Shown: positions 8,380 to 17,687, counted from the first letter of the stretch. The stretch is 64,000 nucleotides of DNA from RPQJ01 sp963706535 (GCA_963706535.1 CAVPMU010000012.1:186001-250000); one strand, 5' to 3'. Notes: a model not told the origin generated them from the letters alone. A program made the numbers and translations.

Positions 8380-9465
8380 CTAGTGCAGTGTTTCGTTCTG
8401 TTTTGAACTTGAGCGAGCGTTGGCCCGGATGACCTTCTGCAAGATGTCACGCGCGCTCTTGGTCCAGATGAACGGCTTGGGGTCGGTGTTGTGATGAGCG
8501 ACGTATTCGTCGATGGCTTGCACGAGTTCGGGCACGCTGGCGAACACTCCGCGGCCCAGTCGCTCGGTGGTCAAGTCGCGGAAGAATCGCTCCACCATGT
8601 TCAGCCACGATGCCGAGGTTGGCGTGAAGTGCATGTTGAACCTCGGGTGCCTGGCCAGCCACTGTTGTACGGCCGGGTGCTTGTGCGTGGCGTAGTTGTC
8701 GGCAATGAGGTGCAGCGTCTTGTCCTTGGGCGTCTCGCGGTCGATCTTGCACAGAAACCTCAGCCACTCAGCGTGGGCGTGACGCTGCTGGCAGTGGCCA
8801 ATGACCTGCCCATCCAGCACGTTCAGCGCCGCAAAGAGTGTGGTGGTGCCGTGGCGCCCGTAATCGTGCGTCATCGTCTGCGCCCGGCCCTTCTTCAGCG
8901 GCAGGCCTGGCTGCGTGCGGTCGAGCGCCTGCACCTGGCTCTCCTCGTCGCAGCACAGCACCAGCGCGTGCTCGGGCGGAGAGAGGTACAGCCCGACGAT
9001 GTCCTCGAGCTTCTCGACGAACTGCGGGTCGCGCGAGACCTTGAAGCCGCGCACGATGTGCGGCTTCAAGCCGTTGGCCTGCCAGTGACGCATCACCGTG
9101 CTGGGACTGACACCCAATTTGGCTGCCATCTTGCGCGTGCTCCAGTGAGTAGCCGCCGGCGGAGTCGTTTGGGTAGTGAGCTCCACCAGCTGTTGCACGT
9201 CCACCTTCACCGGCGGCGCACCGCGCGGCAAGTCTCGCTCGATGCCCTCGACTCCAGCGACGATATAGCGCTCGCGCCAGCGCGCCACCTGCACGCGTCC
9301 GAGGCCCAGTTGCTCGGCAATCTCCTTGTTCCGCAGGCCCTGTGCGGCCAGCAACACGATGCGCGCGCGCTGCGCAAGGCGCACGCTGGTGCGCCGGGAA
9401 CGAATCAGCTTGAGCAGTTCGTTTTCCTGTTCCGCACTGAGTTCGACGACCGGGGCCACTCGCAT
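8380..9465 (-). CDS. IS630-family DDE transposase
   Basis: 361 residues from the ATG at 9465. The N-terminal helix-turn-helix (KEIAEQLGLGRVQVARWRERY) is followed by a second winged-helix part with WSTRKMAAKLGVSPSTV. The catalytic core shows CDEES (D), LIADNYATHK (D) and WLNMVERFFRDL (E), the DD34E-type pattern of IS630 transposases. Full length for the family, so probably functional. The stop codon TAG is not inside the element: it is formed by the duplicated TA target plus the flanking G8380. An in-frame start at 9516 would lie close to the inner end of the terminal repeat and is less likely. Confidence 0.9.
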   Translation of the reverse strand: MRVAPVVELSAEQENELLKLIRSRRTSVRLAQRARIVLLAAQGLRNKEIAEQLGLGRVQVARWRERYIVAGVEGIERDLPRGAPPVKVDVQQLVELTTQTTPPAATHWSTRKMAAKLGVSPSTVMRHWQANGLKPHIVRGFKVSRDPQFVEKLEDIVGLYLSPPEHALVLCCDEESQVQALDRTQPGLPLKKGRAQTMTHDYGRHGTTTLFAALNVLDGQVIGHCQQRHAHAEWLRFLCKIDRETPKDKTLHLIADNYATHKHPAVQQWLARHPRFNMHFTPTSASWLNMVERFFRDLTTERLGRGVFASVPELVQAIDEYVAHHNTDPKPFIWTKSARDILQKVIRANARSSSKQNETLH

Positions 9466-9546
9466 TGGCTCGCTCCAATTCACACCGACGTAGAGCATTG
9501 GAGCGAGGGGTTGCATTTAAGTTCCGTCAAGAATCCAACACTGCAC
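8383..9546 (-). mobile_element. IS630-type insertion sequence, 1164 bp, with TA duplication
   Basis: The ends are perfect 10-base inverted repeats: GTGCAGTGTT at 8383-8392 and AACACTGCAC at 9537-9546. A TA dinucleotide flanks each end (8381-8382 and 9547-9548), the signature target duplication of IS630/Tc1-mariner elements. One transposase gene fills the element. It sits inside a secretin-domain gene, with the transposase in the same orientation as that gene. Confidence 0.88.
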
Positions 9547-10083
9547 TAGGGTCACGGTGCCCCCGGACACGCGCGCCGTGGCATGGAAGCCGCTGTCCGC
9601 GCTGCGGTATGGGGAAGATTGCCCGACCGCGATGTACGTTTCGTTGCCCTCGAGGGTTCGGATGCTGCTCACGTTGCCAATGTCGGCCTGCTGCGAGCGG
9701 CCGCCGACCTGAACGCGGGCGCTCGAGTCCTTGGCGATGACGACCGCGCCCTGCGCTCCGGCCGTGCTCGAGTCGCCGGCGGTGCCCTGCCCCACGGTGA
9801 TGAGCAGCTGCCGTGGCGCCCGGTCGATCGCGGCGATCGCGGCCAGGATCTGCTCGACGTTGGCGGGGTTCGTGCGCACGAACAGCAGGCCGTCGATGCC
9901 CGTGAGCACGCCGCCCTCCGCCAGGAGCGGCCGCACTACCGGCAGCACATCGTCGGCGAGGCGGTGGCGGAGTTCGACGACCCGCAGTTCCTGCGCGAAC
10001 GCCCCCGCAACCGGGGCGAGCGTCGCCGTGGCCAGCAGCGTGGCGATGAACAGGCTGGCGGTGGAGGTCGGTCGCAGCGTCAT
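9547..10083 (-). pseudogene. 5' part of secretin N-domain-like exported protein, disrupted by IS
   Basis: From the ATG at 10083: a signal peptide (hydrophobic stretch ending AGAFAQ), then ELRVVELRHRLADDVLPVVRPLL and VRTNPANVEQILAAIAAID. This resembles the N1/short domain of secretins and NolW-type proteins, in which adjacent beta-alpha repeats pack in the periplasm. It reads on to VSGGTVTL, where the IS630 element begins; the remainder lies at 8379-8164. The intact product would be about 250 residues, far too short for a full secretin pore, so it was probably a secretin-like accessory protein. It follows ltaE by 31 bases. Confidence 0.7.
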
Positions 10084-10114
10084 CCTTGAATTCCCGGCTG
10101 ATGCTTCGCCGGGC

Positions 10115-11158
10115 TCACCGCGTCGCAGTGAGCGCAGCTTCGACGGCGTCGACCAGGGCGGCGATGCCCTCGGTCTCCTGGTCGTGCCGACAGACGAGGC
10201 GTATGTCGTTGCCCAGTTTGTAGAAGCGAAACGGTCCACGGTCAAGGGCCGCGATGCCAGCCGCGGGCATGCGCAGGAAGAGCATGTTGACCTGCACCGG
10301 GCCCACCAGCGAAACGCCCGGGATGGCGCCGAGGCGCGCCGCGAGCCCGGCGGCATGGGCGTTGGCGCGTCGCGCGCGCTCGAGCCAGCGGTCGTCGGCC
10401 AGGTAGCGCTCGAGCTGTGCGGAGACGAATCGGGCCTTGGACAGGACGTGTCCCCCGCGCTTCATGCGGTAGGGGATCTCGCGGGCTAACGCCTCGTCGA
10501 AGACCACGACCGCCTCGGCGTTGATGGCGCCATTCTTGGTCGCGCCGAGACACAGCACGTCCACTCCACGGCGCCACGTGAGGTCGGCCGGCGAGCAGCC
10601 GAGCGCCGCGACGGCGTTGGCGAAGCGCGCGCCGTCCATGTGCACCCGCAGCCCGTGGCGTCGCGTGACGTCGGTGAGCGCCGCGATCTCATCCAGCGAG
10701 TAGAGCGTGCCGAAGTCGCTCGGCTGGGTGATGTTGAGCGCGAAGGGCTGGACGCGCGTCGGGTTGCCTCGCCCTGCGAGTGCAAGGGCCTCGTCGAGCG
10801 AGGATGCGTCGAGCTTGTAGTCCCGCCCCGGCAACGCGACCAGCTTGGCACCGGTGAAGAATTCTGGGGCGCCGCACTCGTAGGCGTTGATGTGCGCGGT
10901 CTCGTGGCAGTAGATCGACCCGTATGCGTTCGCGAGCGCGGCGAGCGCGATCGAGTTCGCGCCGGTGCCCGTGGCGATGGGGAATACGCTCACCGGCCGC
11001 TCGAAGACGGCGCTGAAGCGCTCGACCATGCGTCGGGTGTAGTCGTCGTCACCGTAGGGCGCCGCGGTGCCCGCGTTGGCCGCGACGAGTGCCTCGAGGA
11101 TCTCCGGGGCGGCGGCGCCCACGTTGTCGCTGCGGAAATCGAAAGTCGGCTCGGCCAT
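10115..11158 (-). CDS. ltaE: Low-specificity L-threonine aldolase
   Basis: PLP enzyme that cleaves L-threonine/allo-threonine to glycine and acetaldehyde. 347 residues from MAEPTFDFRSDNVG; the FRSDN-type start is the family signature. The PLP lysine is K208 in CLGATKNGAINAE, and HMDGARFANAV carries the cofactor-binding aspartate. Longer in-frame starts upstream to 11422 encode unrelated sequence and lack the conserved beginning. It is first of three co-oriented genes (ltaE, secretin-like, ThiF-like) and divergent from EPS operon A over about 240 bases that hold both promoters, though I could not fix them. Confidence 0.92.
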   Translation of the reverse strand: MAEPTFDFRSDNVGAAAPEILEALVAANAGTAAPYGDDDYTRRMVERFSAVFERPVSVFPIATGTGANSIALAALANAYGSIYCHETAHINAYECGAPEFFTGAKLVALPGRDYKLDASSLDEALALAGRGNPTRVQPFALNITQPSDFGTLYSLDEIAALTDVTRRHGLRVHMDGARFANAVAALGCSPADLTWRRGVDVLCLGATKNGAINAEAVVVFDEALAREIPYRMKRGGHVLSKARFVSAQLERYLADDRWLERARRANAHAAGLAARLGAIPGVSLVGPVQVNMLFLRMPAAGIAALDRGPFRFYKLGNDIRLVCRHDQETEGIAALVDAVEAALTATR

Positions 11159-11396
11159 CGCGGTGTCGGCAGTTCGGGAAACCGGACAGCATCCTACCGC
11201 AACGGCCGAAGAGGCCCGGCCGCGCGAGAGAACCCGTAGCCTGATCAGTGGCTTGCGCCACCATGCGGGTGCCCCGGCGAGGCGCGTTCGACGACTGTAA
11301 GAGAACGGCAATGCGCGACCGGGACAATCGACCGCTCGGGGCCCTGGTGGCCCGGTCAATGCCAACGGAGGATCCGTGCCGTCCCGAGGCCGGACG

Positions 11397-13043
11397 ATGA
11401 TGAACGCTACCAGCCAGGCCATCGAAACCTACGACGTAAGTCCGATCGCGGAGCGGATCGCGGCGCAACTCGAGGCGCTGCGTCGCCGTCGGATGCCGAT
11501 GGCATTCGCGTTCGGCCTGGTCTTCGCGGCCGCGCTGCTGGTCGCCGTGCTGTGGCCGAGTACCTTCCGTTCCGCCGGCACGATCCTGATCGAGCAGCAG
11601 GAGATCCCCGAGGAGTTCGTGCGCTCAGCGGTGACGAGCTTCGCCGACCAGCGCGTGCAGACGATCAGCCAGCGCGTCATGACCTCGACCAACCTGCTCG
11701 CGATCATCGACAAGCACGATCTCTACGACACGGACCGCAGGAATACGCCTCGCGAGCAACTGATCGAGAGGGTCCGCGGTGACATCGACCTCGAGATGAT
11801 CAGCGCCGACGTCGTCGATCCTCGCAGGGGCGGCGTCGTGAAGGCCACGATCGCGTTCGCGGTCGCCTTCAAGAGCCGTTCGCCCGATCTCGCCGCGCGC
11901 GTGGCGAACGACCTCGTCTCGCTGTACCTGCGCGAGAATCTCGAGAATCGCAAGCAGCTGGCGGAGGGTTCCGCGCAGTTCCTCGCCAGCGAAGCGGAGC
12001 GTCTGCGGCGGAGATCCGCCGAGCTGGCGCAGCGCATCGCCGACTTCAAGCGCGAGAACTTCGACCGGCTGCCCGAGCTGGCGGGCGCCACGATTGCGCT
12101 GGCGGGTCGCATGGAGGAGGAGCTGCGCGACGTCGACGCCCGCATCCGCGCGCTCGACCAGCAGCTCGTGTTTCTCGATTCGCAGCTCGTGCAACTCAGC
12201 CCTGCGGCCGCATTGGTCACCGAGCACGGCGAGCGCATGCTCGCGCCCGCGGACCGACTGAAGGCCCTGCGCGCCGAGCGCGTCGCGGCCACCGCGCGCT
12301 ACTCCGACACCCACCCGGACGTCCGGCGACTGGCGCGCGAGATCGGGCGGCTCGAGCTGGAGGTCGAGGCTGGCACCGCGGTCGAGATGGCGGGGATTGG
12401 TGGCGAGATGCCGGACAACCCGGCCTACGTGCAGATCAATGCGCAGCGGCAGGTCGCGGCGAGCGAGCGCGGCACCCTGATCACGCGGCGGGCCGAGATC
12501 GCACGGCTGATCGCGCAATCGGAGTCCGCGCAGCTCCAGATGCCCGAGACCGAGCGTGAGTACCGGGCGCTGACGCTCGAGTCCGAGGCGGAGCTGCAGA
12601 AGTACGCCGAGGTGCGCCAGAAGCTGCTGGCGGCGCAACTCTCGCAGAATCTCGAGGCCGAGCAGAAGGGTGAGCGCTTCGCGCTCATCGATCCACCCGT
12701 GCGGCCGCAGGAACCCGTCAGCCCGAACCGTGGCCTGATCGCCTCGCTCGGCCTGGTGCTGGCGGTTGGCGCCGCGATCCTCGTGCTGTTCCTTGCGGAA
12801 GCGCTCGACTCTCGCATCCGCGGCCGGGGGCAGGTGATCGCGCTGCTCGGCGAGGCACCACTCGCCGTCCTACCCTGGGTCGGCCCCGGCGACGCGGCTG
12901 CCGACGTCGGCCGACGCGCCGGGCTCCTCCGCAGCATCGCTGGCGTCGCGATTGCCGCGCTCGTGGCTGTGTTGCTCGTGCAACTGCTCGTCGGGCCGCT
13001 CGACGTCGTTTGGTCCCTGCTGTTGCGCCGCCTCGGCGCATGA
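11397..13043 (+). CDS. Wzz/GumC-type polysaccharide chain-length determinant, copy 1
   Basis: Inner-membrane co-polymerase expected to set EPS chain length. 548 residues. A transmembrane helix near 35-55, a Wzz-type periplasmic segment with long coiled-coil stretches (about 190-420), the proline motif IDPPVRPQEPVSPN, a second membrane helix, and an unusual extra C-terminal hydrophobic helix ending PLDVVWSLLLRRL. No kinase domain is fused. GAGG at 11386-11389 supports ATG 11397; a GTG at 11376 preceded by GGAGG is an alternative. The stop overlaps the kinase-like gene (ATGA). It matches the family found in PEP-CTERM EPS loci (TIGR03007-like, by recollection) and is paralogous to the gene at 59463. 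Confidence 0.87.
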   Translation: MMNATSQAIETYDVSPIAERIAAQLEALRRRRMPMAFAFGLVFAAALLVAVLWPSTFRSAGTILIEQQEIPEEFVRSAVTSFADQRVQTISQRVMTSTNLLAIIDKHDLYDTDRRNTPREQLIERVRGDIDLEMISADVVDPRRGGVVKATIAFAVAFKSRSPDLAARVANDLVSLYLRENLENRKQLAEGSAQFLASEAERLRRRSAELAQRIADFKRENFDRLPELAGATIALAGRMEEELRDVDARIRALDQQLVFLDSQLVQLSPAAALVTEHGERMLAPADRLKALRAERVAATARYSDTHPDVRRLAREIGRLELEVEAGTAVEMAGIGGEMPDNPAYVQINAQRQVAASERGTLITRRAEIARLIAQSESAQLQMPETEREYRALTLESEAELQKYAEVRQKLLAAQLSQNLEAEQKGERFALIDPPVRPQEPVSPNRGLIASLGLVLAVGAAILVLFLAEALDSRIRGRGQVIALLGEAPLAVLPWVGPGDAAADVGRRAGLLRSIAGVAIAALVAVLLVQLLVGPLDVVWSLLLRRLGA

Positions 13044-13876
13044 GTACTCGCGCCGTGAAGGGAATGACAAATTCGGAGCGGATCGAGCGGGCCCTGGAAC
13101 GATCGCGGACGGAGCGGGCGCTGGCGTCCCGCCCGCAGGCAGTGTCGGACCCGGTCGAAGCGCCCGACTCGCGGTCGAAGATCAGGACGCGGCGCGTCCC
13201 GGTGCGCGCGGACGCGGTGCACCGCGCAGGACTCGCCCGCGCGGACCTTGGCGGCCCGATTGGCCACGGCCTCAGGATGCTGCGGACGATGGTGTTGCAG
13301 CGGCTGAGGCAGCACGGCTGGAACTCCGTGGCGATCGTGAGTCCGTCGCCGAACGACGGCAAGTCCTTCGTCGCTGCCAATCTCGCGATCGCCATCGCCG
13401 CCGAGCCGGACCAGACTGCACTGCTGGTGGACGTCGACCTGCGCGCGCCGCGCGTCCATGTGCAGTTCGGCCTCGAACCGGAGGTCGGCTTCGAGGATTG
13501 CCTCGCGGGGCGGGCGGACGTCCCGAGCGCCCTGCTGGCGCCCGAGGAGTATCCGGGGCTCGTGCTGCTGCCGGCCCGAGGGCGCGTCGCGCAGTCATCG
13601 GAGTTGCTCGGTGGCGTGAAGGCGCGGGCCGTCTTCCGCGAACTCAAGTTACGCTACGTGAACCGCTTCGTGGTCTATGACCTGCCGCCCGTGCTGGCAG
13701 GCGACGACGCCCTCGTCATGGCGCCCCAGGCGGATGCGGTGCTCATGGTCGTGGGCGACAACCGCACGCGTCGGCAAGACCTGGTGCAGTCCCTCGATCT
13801 GCTGCGTGCGGTGCCGATCCTCGGCACCGTACTGAACGGATCGGTCGGACCGTCGGTCGCGGCCTACCCGGCCTGA
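13040..13876 (+). CDS. BY-kinase-like (CpsD/Wzc kinase domain) protein, copy 1
   Basis: 278-residue cytoplasmic P-loop protein, separate from its chain-length partner as in Gram-positive CpsD and PEP-CTERM loci. Walker A is SPNDGKS with K108; Walker A' is LLVDVDLRAPRVH; Walker B is VVYDLPPVLAGDDAL. All three are intact for a bacterial tyrosine kinase, but the C-terminus (GSVGPSVAAYPA) has only one tyrosine and no Tyr cluster, so classic autophosphorylation control is doubtful. Starts at 13040, overlapping the previous stop; Met at 13064 (MTNSERIERALERSR) is an equally good start. Followed 25 bases later by the ATPase gene. Confidence 0.85.
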   Translation: MSTRAVKGMTNSERIERALERSRTERALASRPQAVSDPVEAPDSRSKIRTRRVPVRADAVHRAGLARADLGGPIGHGLRMLRTMVLQRLRQHGWNSVAIVSPSPNDGKSFVAANLAIAIAAEPDQTALLVDVDLRAPRVHVQFGLEPEVGFEDCLAGRADVPSALLAPEEYPGLVLLPARGRVAQSSELLGGVKARAVFRELKLRYVNRFVVYDLPPVLAGDDALVMAPQADAVLMVVGDNRTRRQDLVQSLDLLRAVPILGTVLNGSVGPSVAAYPA

Positions 13877-13901
13877 CCTCGGCAGGAACAGGCGGCAAGT
13901 C

Positions 13902-14762
13902 ATGTACGAGAGCTACTACGGACTGCGGGAGAAGCCGTTCTCGCTGGCGCCGGACCCGGACTACCTCTATTTCGCGCGGCATCACCGGCGCGCGCTGCTG
14001 CAGCTCGAGTTCGGACTCGCCAACCAAGCGTCATTCGTGACGATCACGGGTGAAGTCGGGTCGGGCAAGACGACGCTGATCCGTTACCTGATCGGACGCC
14101 TGCCCGCCGGGCACACCGCGGGCCTCGTGAGCCACACCACGCGCGGGTCGGCTCGCTTGCTGCAGTGGGTATGCGCCGCCTATGGCCTCGACATCGATGG
14201 CCGCGACGACGCGCTGCTGTACGAGGCATTCGTCGGCTTCGTGCGCCGTGAACACCGGGCCGGCCACCGCGTCGTCCTGGTGGTGGACGAGGCGCAGAAC
14301 CTCGGCGCCACGCAACTCGAGGAACTGCGACTGCTGTCGAACATCAATCTCGACAAGCAACCGTGGCTGCAGATCATCCTCGTGGGACAGCCCGAGCTGC
14401 GCAGGCAGATGCGGGCGCCGAGACTGCGCCAGTTCGCGCAGCGCGTCGGCGCCGACTACCACATCGGCCGGCTCAGCGAGACGGAGACGCGGGAATACGT
14501 CGCGCACCGCCTCACTGTGGCCGGCAGCCCGAGCGCCGACATCTTCGAACCTCCCGCCCTGAGTCTCGCGCACGAATCGAGCCGCGGCATTCCACGCCTG
14601 ATCAACCAGCTCTGCGACACGGCGCTGGTCTACGGATACGCGGAGGACTGCCCGCGCATCGACGCGGCGCTCATGGAAGACGTCATCCGGGATCGCTGCG
14701 CAGGTGGCGTATTCCCGGGCGCCGCGCTCGGCAAGCCCGCGGCCGGCGACGTGGTGACGTGA
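13902..14762 (+). CDS. ExeA/GspA-like AAA ATPase, copy 1
   Basis: 286-residue ATPase starting MYESYYGLREKPFSL, the hallmark N-terminus of ExeA-like proteins. Walker A GEVGSGKTT has K56 and Walker B VVLVVDEAQNL has D129/E130; the Sensor-like RQFAQRVGADYHIGRL and GIPRLINQLCDTALVYG follow. There is no C-terminal peptidoglycan-binding domain, unlike ExeA itself, which fits the PEP-CTERM-system ATPases (TIGR03015-like, by recollection). Likely couples nucleotide hydrolysis to EPS assembly or export; the exact job is not established. The stop is one base from the next start. Confidence 0.87.
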   Translation: MYESYYGLREKPFSLAPDPDYLYFARHHRRALLQLEFGLANQASFVTITGEVGSGKTTLIRYLIGRLPAGHTAGLVSHTTRGSARLLQWVCAAYGLDIDGRDDALLYEAFVGFVRREHRAGHRVVLVVDEAQNLGATQLEELRLLSNINLDKQPWLQIILVGQPELRRQMRAPRLRQFAQRVGADYHIGRLSETETREYVAHRLTVAGSPSADIFEPPALSLAHESSRGIPRLINQLCDTALVYGYAEDCPRIDAALMEDVIRDRCAGGVFPGAALGKPAAGDVVT

Positions 14763-14763
14763 C

Positions 14764-15558
14764 ATGGGCGTACTCGAGGGCATGGACGCCGACCGTCACC
14801 GGCCGCGGGCGGATTCGCTGCTCGACGTCGGCATCGGCAGCGGAACCCTCGCCGAGATCACCGCGCGGTCGCTGCAGGCGATCGAGCGCGGCGGCCCGCA
14901 ATGCGTCTTCGCCTGTGCCAACCCGCACTCGCTGGTCGAGGCGCAGCGCGACGCCGCATTCAAGCGGGCACTGCGCGAGGCCCATTTGGTCGTCGCGGAC
15001 GGCGTTGGCGTGAGCCTCGTCGCCTCGCTGCTGAGCATCGACGTGGGCCCGCGCATCACCGGCCACGAGTATTTCTCGGCGGTGCTCGATGCACTCTCGG
15101 CGCGGGGCCGCGGCCGCGTGTTCTTCATGGGATCGAGCAATGCCGTGCTGCATGCGATCCGCACGCGCTTCGAGCGCGAGTATCCGTTGCTGACACTCTG
15201 CGGCACGCTCTCGCCGCCGTTCCGGCCGACGACCGCCGAGGAGGATCGTGCGGCGGTCGCGCTGATCAATGCCGCACGCCCCGACGTTCTGTGGGTCGGG
15301 ATGACTGCGCCCAAGCAGGAAAAATGGGTGTACTCCAATGCCGCCGCGCTGGAGGTGCCGGTGATCGGCTCGGTAGGGGCGGTGTTCGATTTCTTCGCCG
15401 GTACCAATGCTCGCGCGCCCGGCTGGATCTGCCGGCTCGGGCTCGAATGGTTCTACCGGCTGGTGCGCGAACCACGGCGCATGTGGCGCCGCACCGTGAT
15501 CTCCGGACCGCGCTTCCTGCAGCTGGTCGTCCTCCGCCACCTGCTGCGTATCCCGTAG
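14764..15558 (+). CDS. WecG/TagA/CpsF-family glycosyltransferase
   Basis: 264-residue GT26-type enzyme that transfers a sugar from a UDP-sugar onto a lipid-linked intermediate at the inner membrane. Family landmarks: ANPHSLVEAQRD near the N-terminus, VVADGVGVS, the GxxxxKQE-type VGMTAPKQEKWVY, and the late GAVFDFFAGTNARAPGW with the conserved Trp/arginine-rich tail FYRLVREPRRMWRR. Length is normal. It would act early in repeat-unit assembly. Start ATG 14764 sits one base past the ATPase stop. Confidence 0.88.
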   Translation: MGVLEGMDADRHRPRADSLLDVGIGSGTLAEITARSLQAIERGGPQCVFACANPHSLVEAQRDAAFKRALREAHLVVADGVGVSLVASLLSIDVGPRITGHEYFSAVLDALSARGRGRVFFMGSSNAVLHAIRTRFEREYPLLTLCGTLSPPFRPTTAEEDRAAVALINAARPDVLWVGMTAPKQEKWVYSNAAALEVPVIGSVGAVFDFFAGTNARAPGWICRLGLEWFYRLVREPRRMWRRTVISGPRFLQLVVLRHLLRIP

Positions 15559-15568
15559 CCTGCGTGCA

Positions 15569-16909
15569 GTGGAACGAGCCTTGGACAACCGCAGTCGACT
15601 CTATCTGGCGCGCTATGAACTGGCGAAGTCCGGCGCCTCGGCGGGGTTCCGGCGGGCGCTCGAGGACGAGCGCCTGCCGGGCGAGAGGCTCGCAATCGAC
15701 GGCTGGACGAAAGTCCGCCGGCTGTTGCGCCACGCGCATGCGTCGGTACCGTATTACCGGGCCGTCTGCGACCGCGCCGGCATCCGGCCGGAAGACCTGC
15801 TCTCGCCGGCGGACTATGCCTCCGTGCCGGTTCTGACGCGTGACAACGTCATCCGGAACTTCGACGCGCTGTTCGCGGGCGCGCGCGCAAGGGCCTCGAG
15901 CCGCATCGTGACCACGGGCGGAAGCTCGGGGACACCCGTGCGGGTCGGCCATACGCGGCAGGTCGTGCGCGAGATTCCCAAGTGGCAGATGCTGTCGTGG
16001 TGGGGGTTGCCGGCGGCGGCGGACATGGCGACGCTGTACCGTCGCGTTCCGCGCAGCCTGGTGGAGCGATTCGCGACCGCGCTCATCTCCTGGCCGCAAC
16101 GCGTGATCCAGGTCGACGCCACTCGTCTCGGCACCGCGGAAATCGACTCGTTCATCACGGCCGTGCAGCGGCACCGGCCGGCGCTGGTCCATGGCTATGC
16201 CGGCGCGCTCGACACCGTGGCCGATGCGCTGCTCGCGCGTGGCGTCGGGCCGCCGCGGCCCCGGGTCGTCTGGTCCACGGCGGCGCCGCTGACGAAGGTC
16301 CAGGAGACCAAGATCGAGCGCGCATTCGGCGCGCCGGTGTGCGACCAGTACGGCTGCAGCGAGGCCTATTTCATCGCCGCCGAATGCCCGCGAAAGCAGG
16401 GACTGCACGTCTTCGCCGACCGGGTCTGGGTCGAGTTCGTCGATGACGTCGGCCGGCCGGTGCCGGACGGCGAATACGGCCGCGTCGTCATTACCTGCCT
16501 GGACGAGACCTCGTTCCCGCTCATCCGCTACGCGAACGGCGACATGGGCCGGTGGATTCGCAACGCCTGCGCCTGCGGCCGCGGCCTGCCGCTCATGGAC
16601 AAGGTCAAGGGACGGACATCGGACCGCGTCGTGCTGCCGGACGGCACCGTCGTGTCCGGCGAGTACCTGACCACGATTTTCGACGACTACACCGCCGAGG
16701 TCAGCCGCTTCCAGGTCGTGCAGCGCAAGACGGGGGCGATCGAGGTGCGGGCGGTGCTGCGCGATGCGGCCGCGGCAGAGCGCGTGCTGGGCGCCGCACG
16801 CCGGGAACTCGAAGCGAGGATCGGCGGCCAGGTACCGCTGGAACTGCTGAGCGTCCCCGCAATCAACGGTGAACGCGGCAAACTGCAGTACGTGGTCCGC
16901 GAGCAATGA
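15569..16909 (+). CDS. CapK/phenylacetate-CoA ligase-like adenylate-forming protein
   Basis: 446 residues, starting at a GTG 10 bases after the previous stop. Shows the adenylate-forming phosphate loop TTGGSSGTPV (about residue 115), the middle motif DQYGCSE with its glutamate, and FPLIRYANGDMG with the conserved Arg/Asp. A CACG pair lies in NACACGRGLPLM. CapK-type proteins recur in EPS clusters and are presumed to activate an acyl or amino-acyl group for polymer decoration; the substrate is not readable from sequence. Lies between a glycosyltransferase and a methyltransferase, consistent with repeat-unit modification. Confidence 0.82.
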   Translation: MERALDNRSRLYLARYELAKSGASAGFRRALEDERLPGERLAIDGWTKVRRLLRHAHASVPYYRAVCDRAGIRPEDLLSPADYASVPVLTRDNVIRNFDALFAGARARASSRIVTTGGSSGTPVRVGHTRQVVREIPKWQMLSWWGLPAAADMATLYRRVPRSLVERFATALISWPQRVIQVDATRLGTAEIDSFITAVQRHRPALVHGYAGALDTVADALLARGVGPPRPRVVWSTAAPLTKVQETKIERAFGAPVCDQYGCSEAYFIAAECPRKQGLHVFADRVWVEFVDDVGRPVPDGEYGRVVITCLDETSFPLIRYANGDMGRWIRNACACGRGLPLMDKVKGRTSDRVVLPDGTVVSGEYLTTIFDDYTAEVSRFQVVQRKTGAIEVRAVLRDAAAAERVLGAARRELEARIGGQVPLELLSVPAINGERGKLQYVVREQ

Positions 16910-16958
16910 CGTGGCGAACGGCGCGTGCCTCGCCGCTCGACGCACGAGGAGATCGAGT

Positions 16959-17654
16959 ATGGATGGACTGGTTTCCGATCACTACCGGGGCGAGCGCGGC
17001 CGGCAATACGTCACCGGGCGCCAGGACGAACCCCGACTCGATCATCTCGGTCACCGGTTGCAGGCGCACCTGTTCGAGCCGTTCCTGTCGGCCGGCGATG
17101 ACCTGCTCGATTTCGGCTGCGCCAATGGCTCGCTCGCTCGCGCCCTCGCGCCGCGCGTGCGCTCCGTGACCGGTCTGGAAGTCAACGAACACTCGCGCGC
17201 GCTCGCCACGGAGCACGGACTGGAGGTCTTCGCCTCGCTCGCCAGCATGCCGGAGCAGCGGCAATTCGACAAGATCGTCTCGAACCACGTGCTCGAGCAC
17301 ATCCCGAACGTCGTGGGAACGCTGCAGGTGCTGCGTCGCCACCTGCGGCCCGACGGTCGACTGGTCGTGGTCGTGCCGATCGAGGACCACCGCACGGCGC
17401 GCAATCGCCAATGGCGTGCGGACGACTACGACCGGCACCTCTATACCTGGACGCCGCTGCTGTTCGGCAACCTGCTGGACGAGGCCGGCTTCCGGCCGCT
17501 TCGAATCGAGATCGTCAACCTGGCCTGGAGTCCGCGGCTGTTCTTCCTGGGCGACGGCGTGGCGCAGCGGACGGCGAATGGACTGCTCGCAACCCTGCTG
17601 CGACGGCGCCAGTTGCGCGCAGTCGCCGAGCCCGCGCCGCAGGCCTGCGGCTGA
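16959..17654 (+). CDS. SAM-dependent methyltransferase
   Basis: 231-residue class I methyltransferase. Motif I is LLDFGCANGSLARAL, followed by the acidic end of strand 2 (VTGLEVNEHS) and a motif IV-like FDKIVSNHVLEHIPN. The ATG at 16959 has a GAGGAG site just upstream; an in-frame earlier start at 16869 would overlap the CapK gene and code for unrelated residues. Context suggests methylation of a sugar in the EPS repeat. Not distinctive enough to name a substrate. Confidence 0.82.
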   Translation: MDGLVSDHYRGERGRQYVTGRQDEPRLDHLGHRLQAHLFEPFLSAGDDLLDFGCANGSLARALAPRVRSVTGLEVNEHSRALATEHGLEVFASLASMPEQRQFDKIVSNHVLEHIPNVVGTLQVLRRHLRPDGRLVVVVPIEDHRTARNRQWRADDYDRHLYTWTPLLFGNLLDEAGFRPLRIEIVNLAWSPRLFFLGDGVAQRTANGLLATLLRRRQLRAVAEPAPQACG

Positions 17655-17687
17655 AGAGTCCCGTCCGGCCACTGGTATCGCAGTGCG

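Noticed and set aside
15266..16945. 559-codon minus-strand open frame opposite the CapK-like gene
   Set aside because: Shadow; the plus-strand ligase has full conserved motifs.
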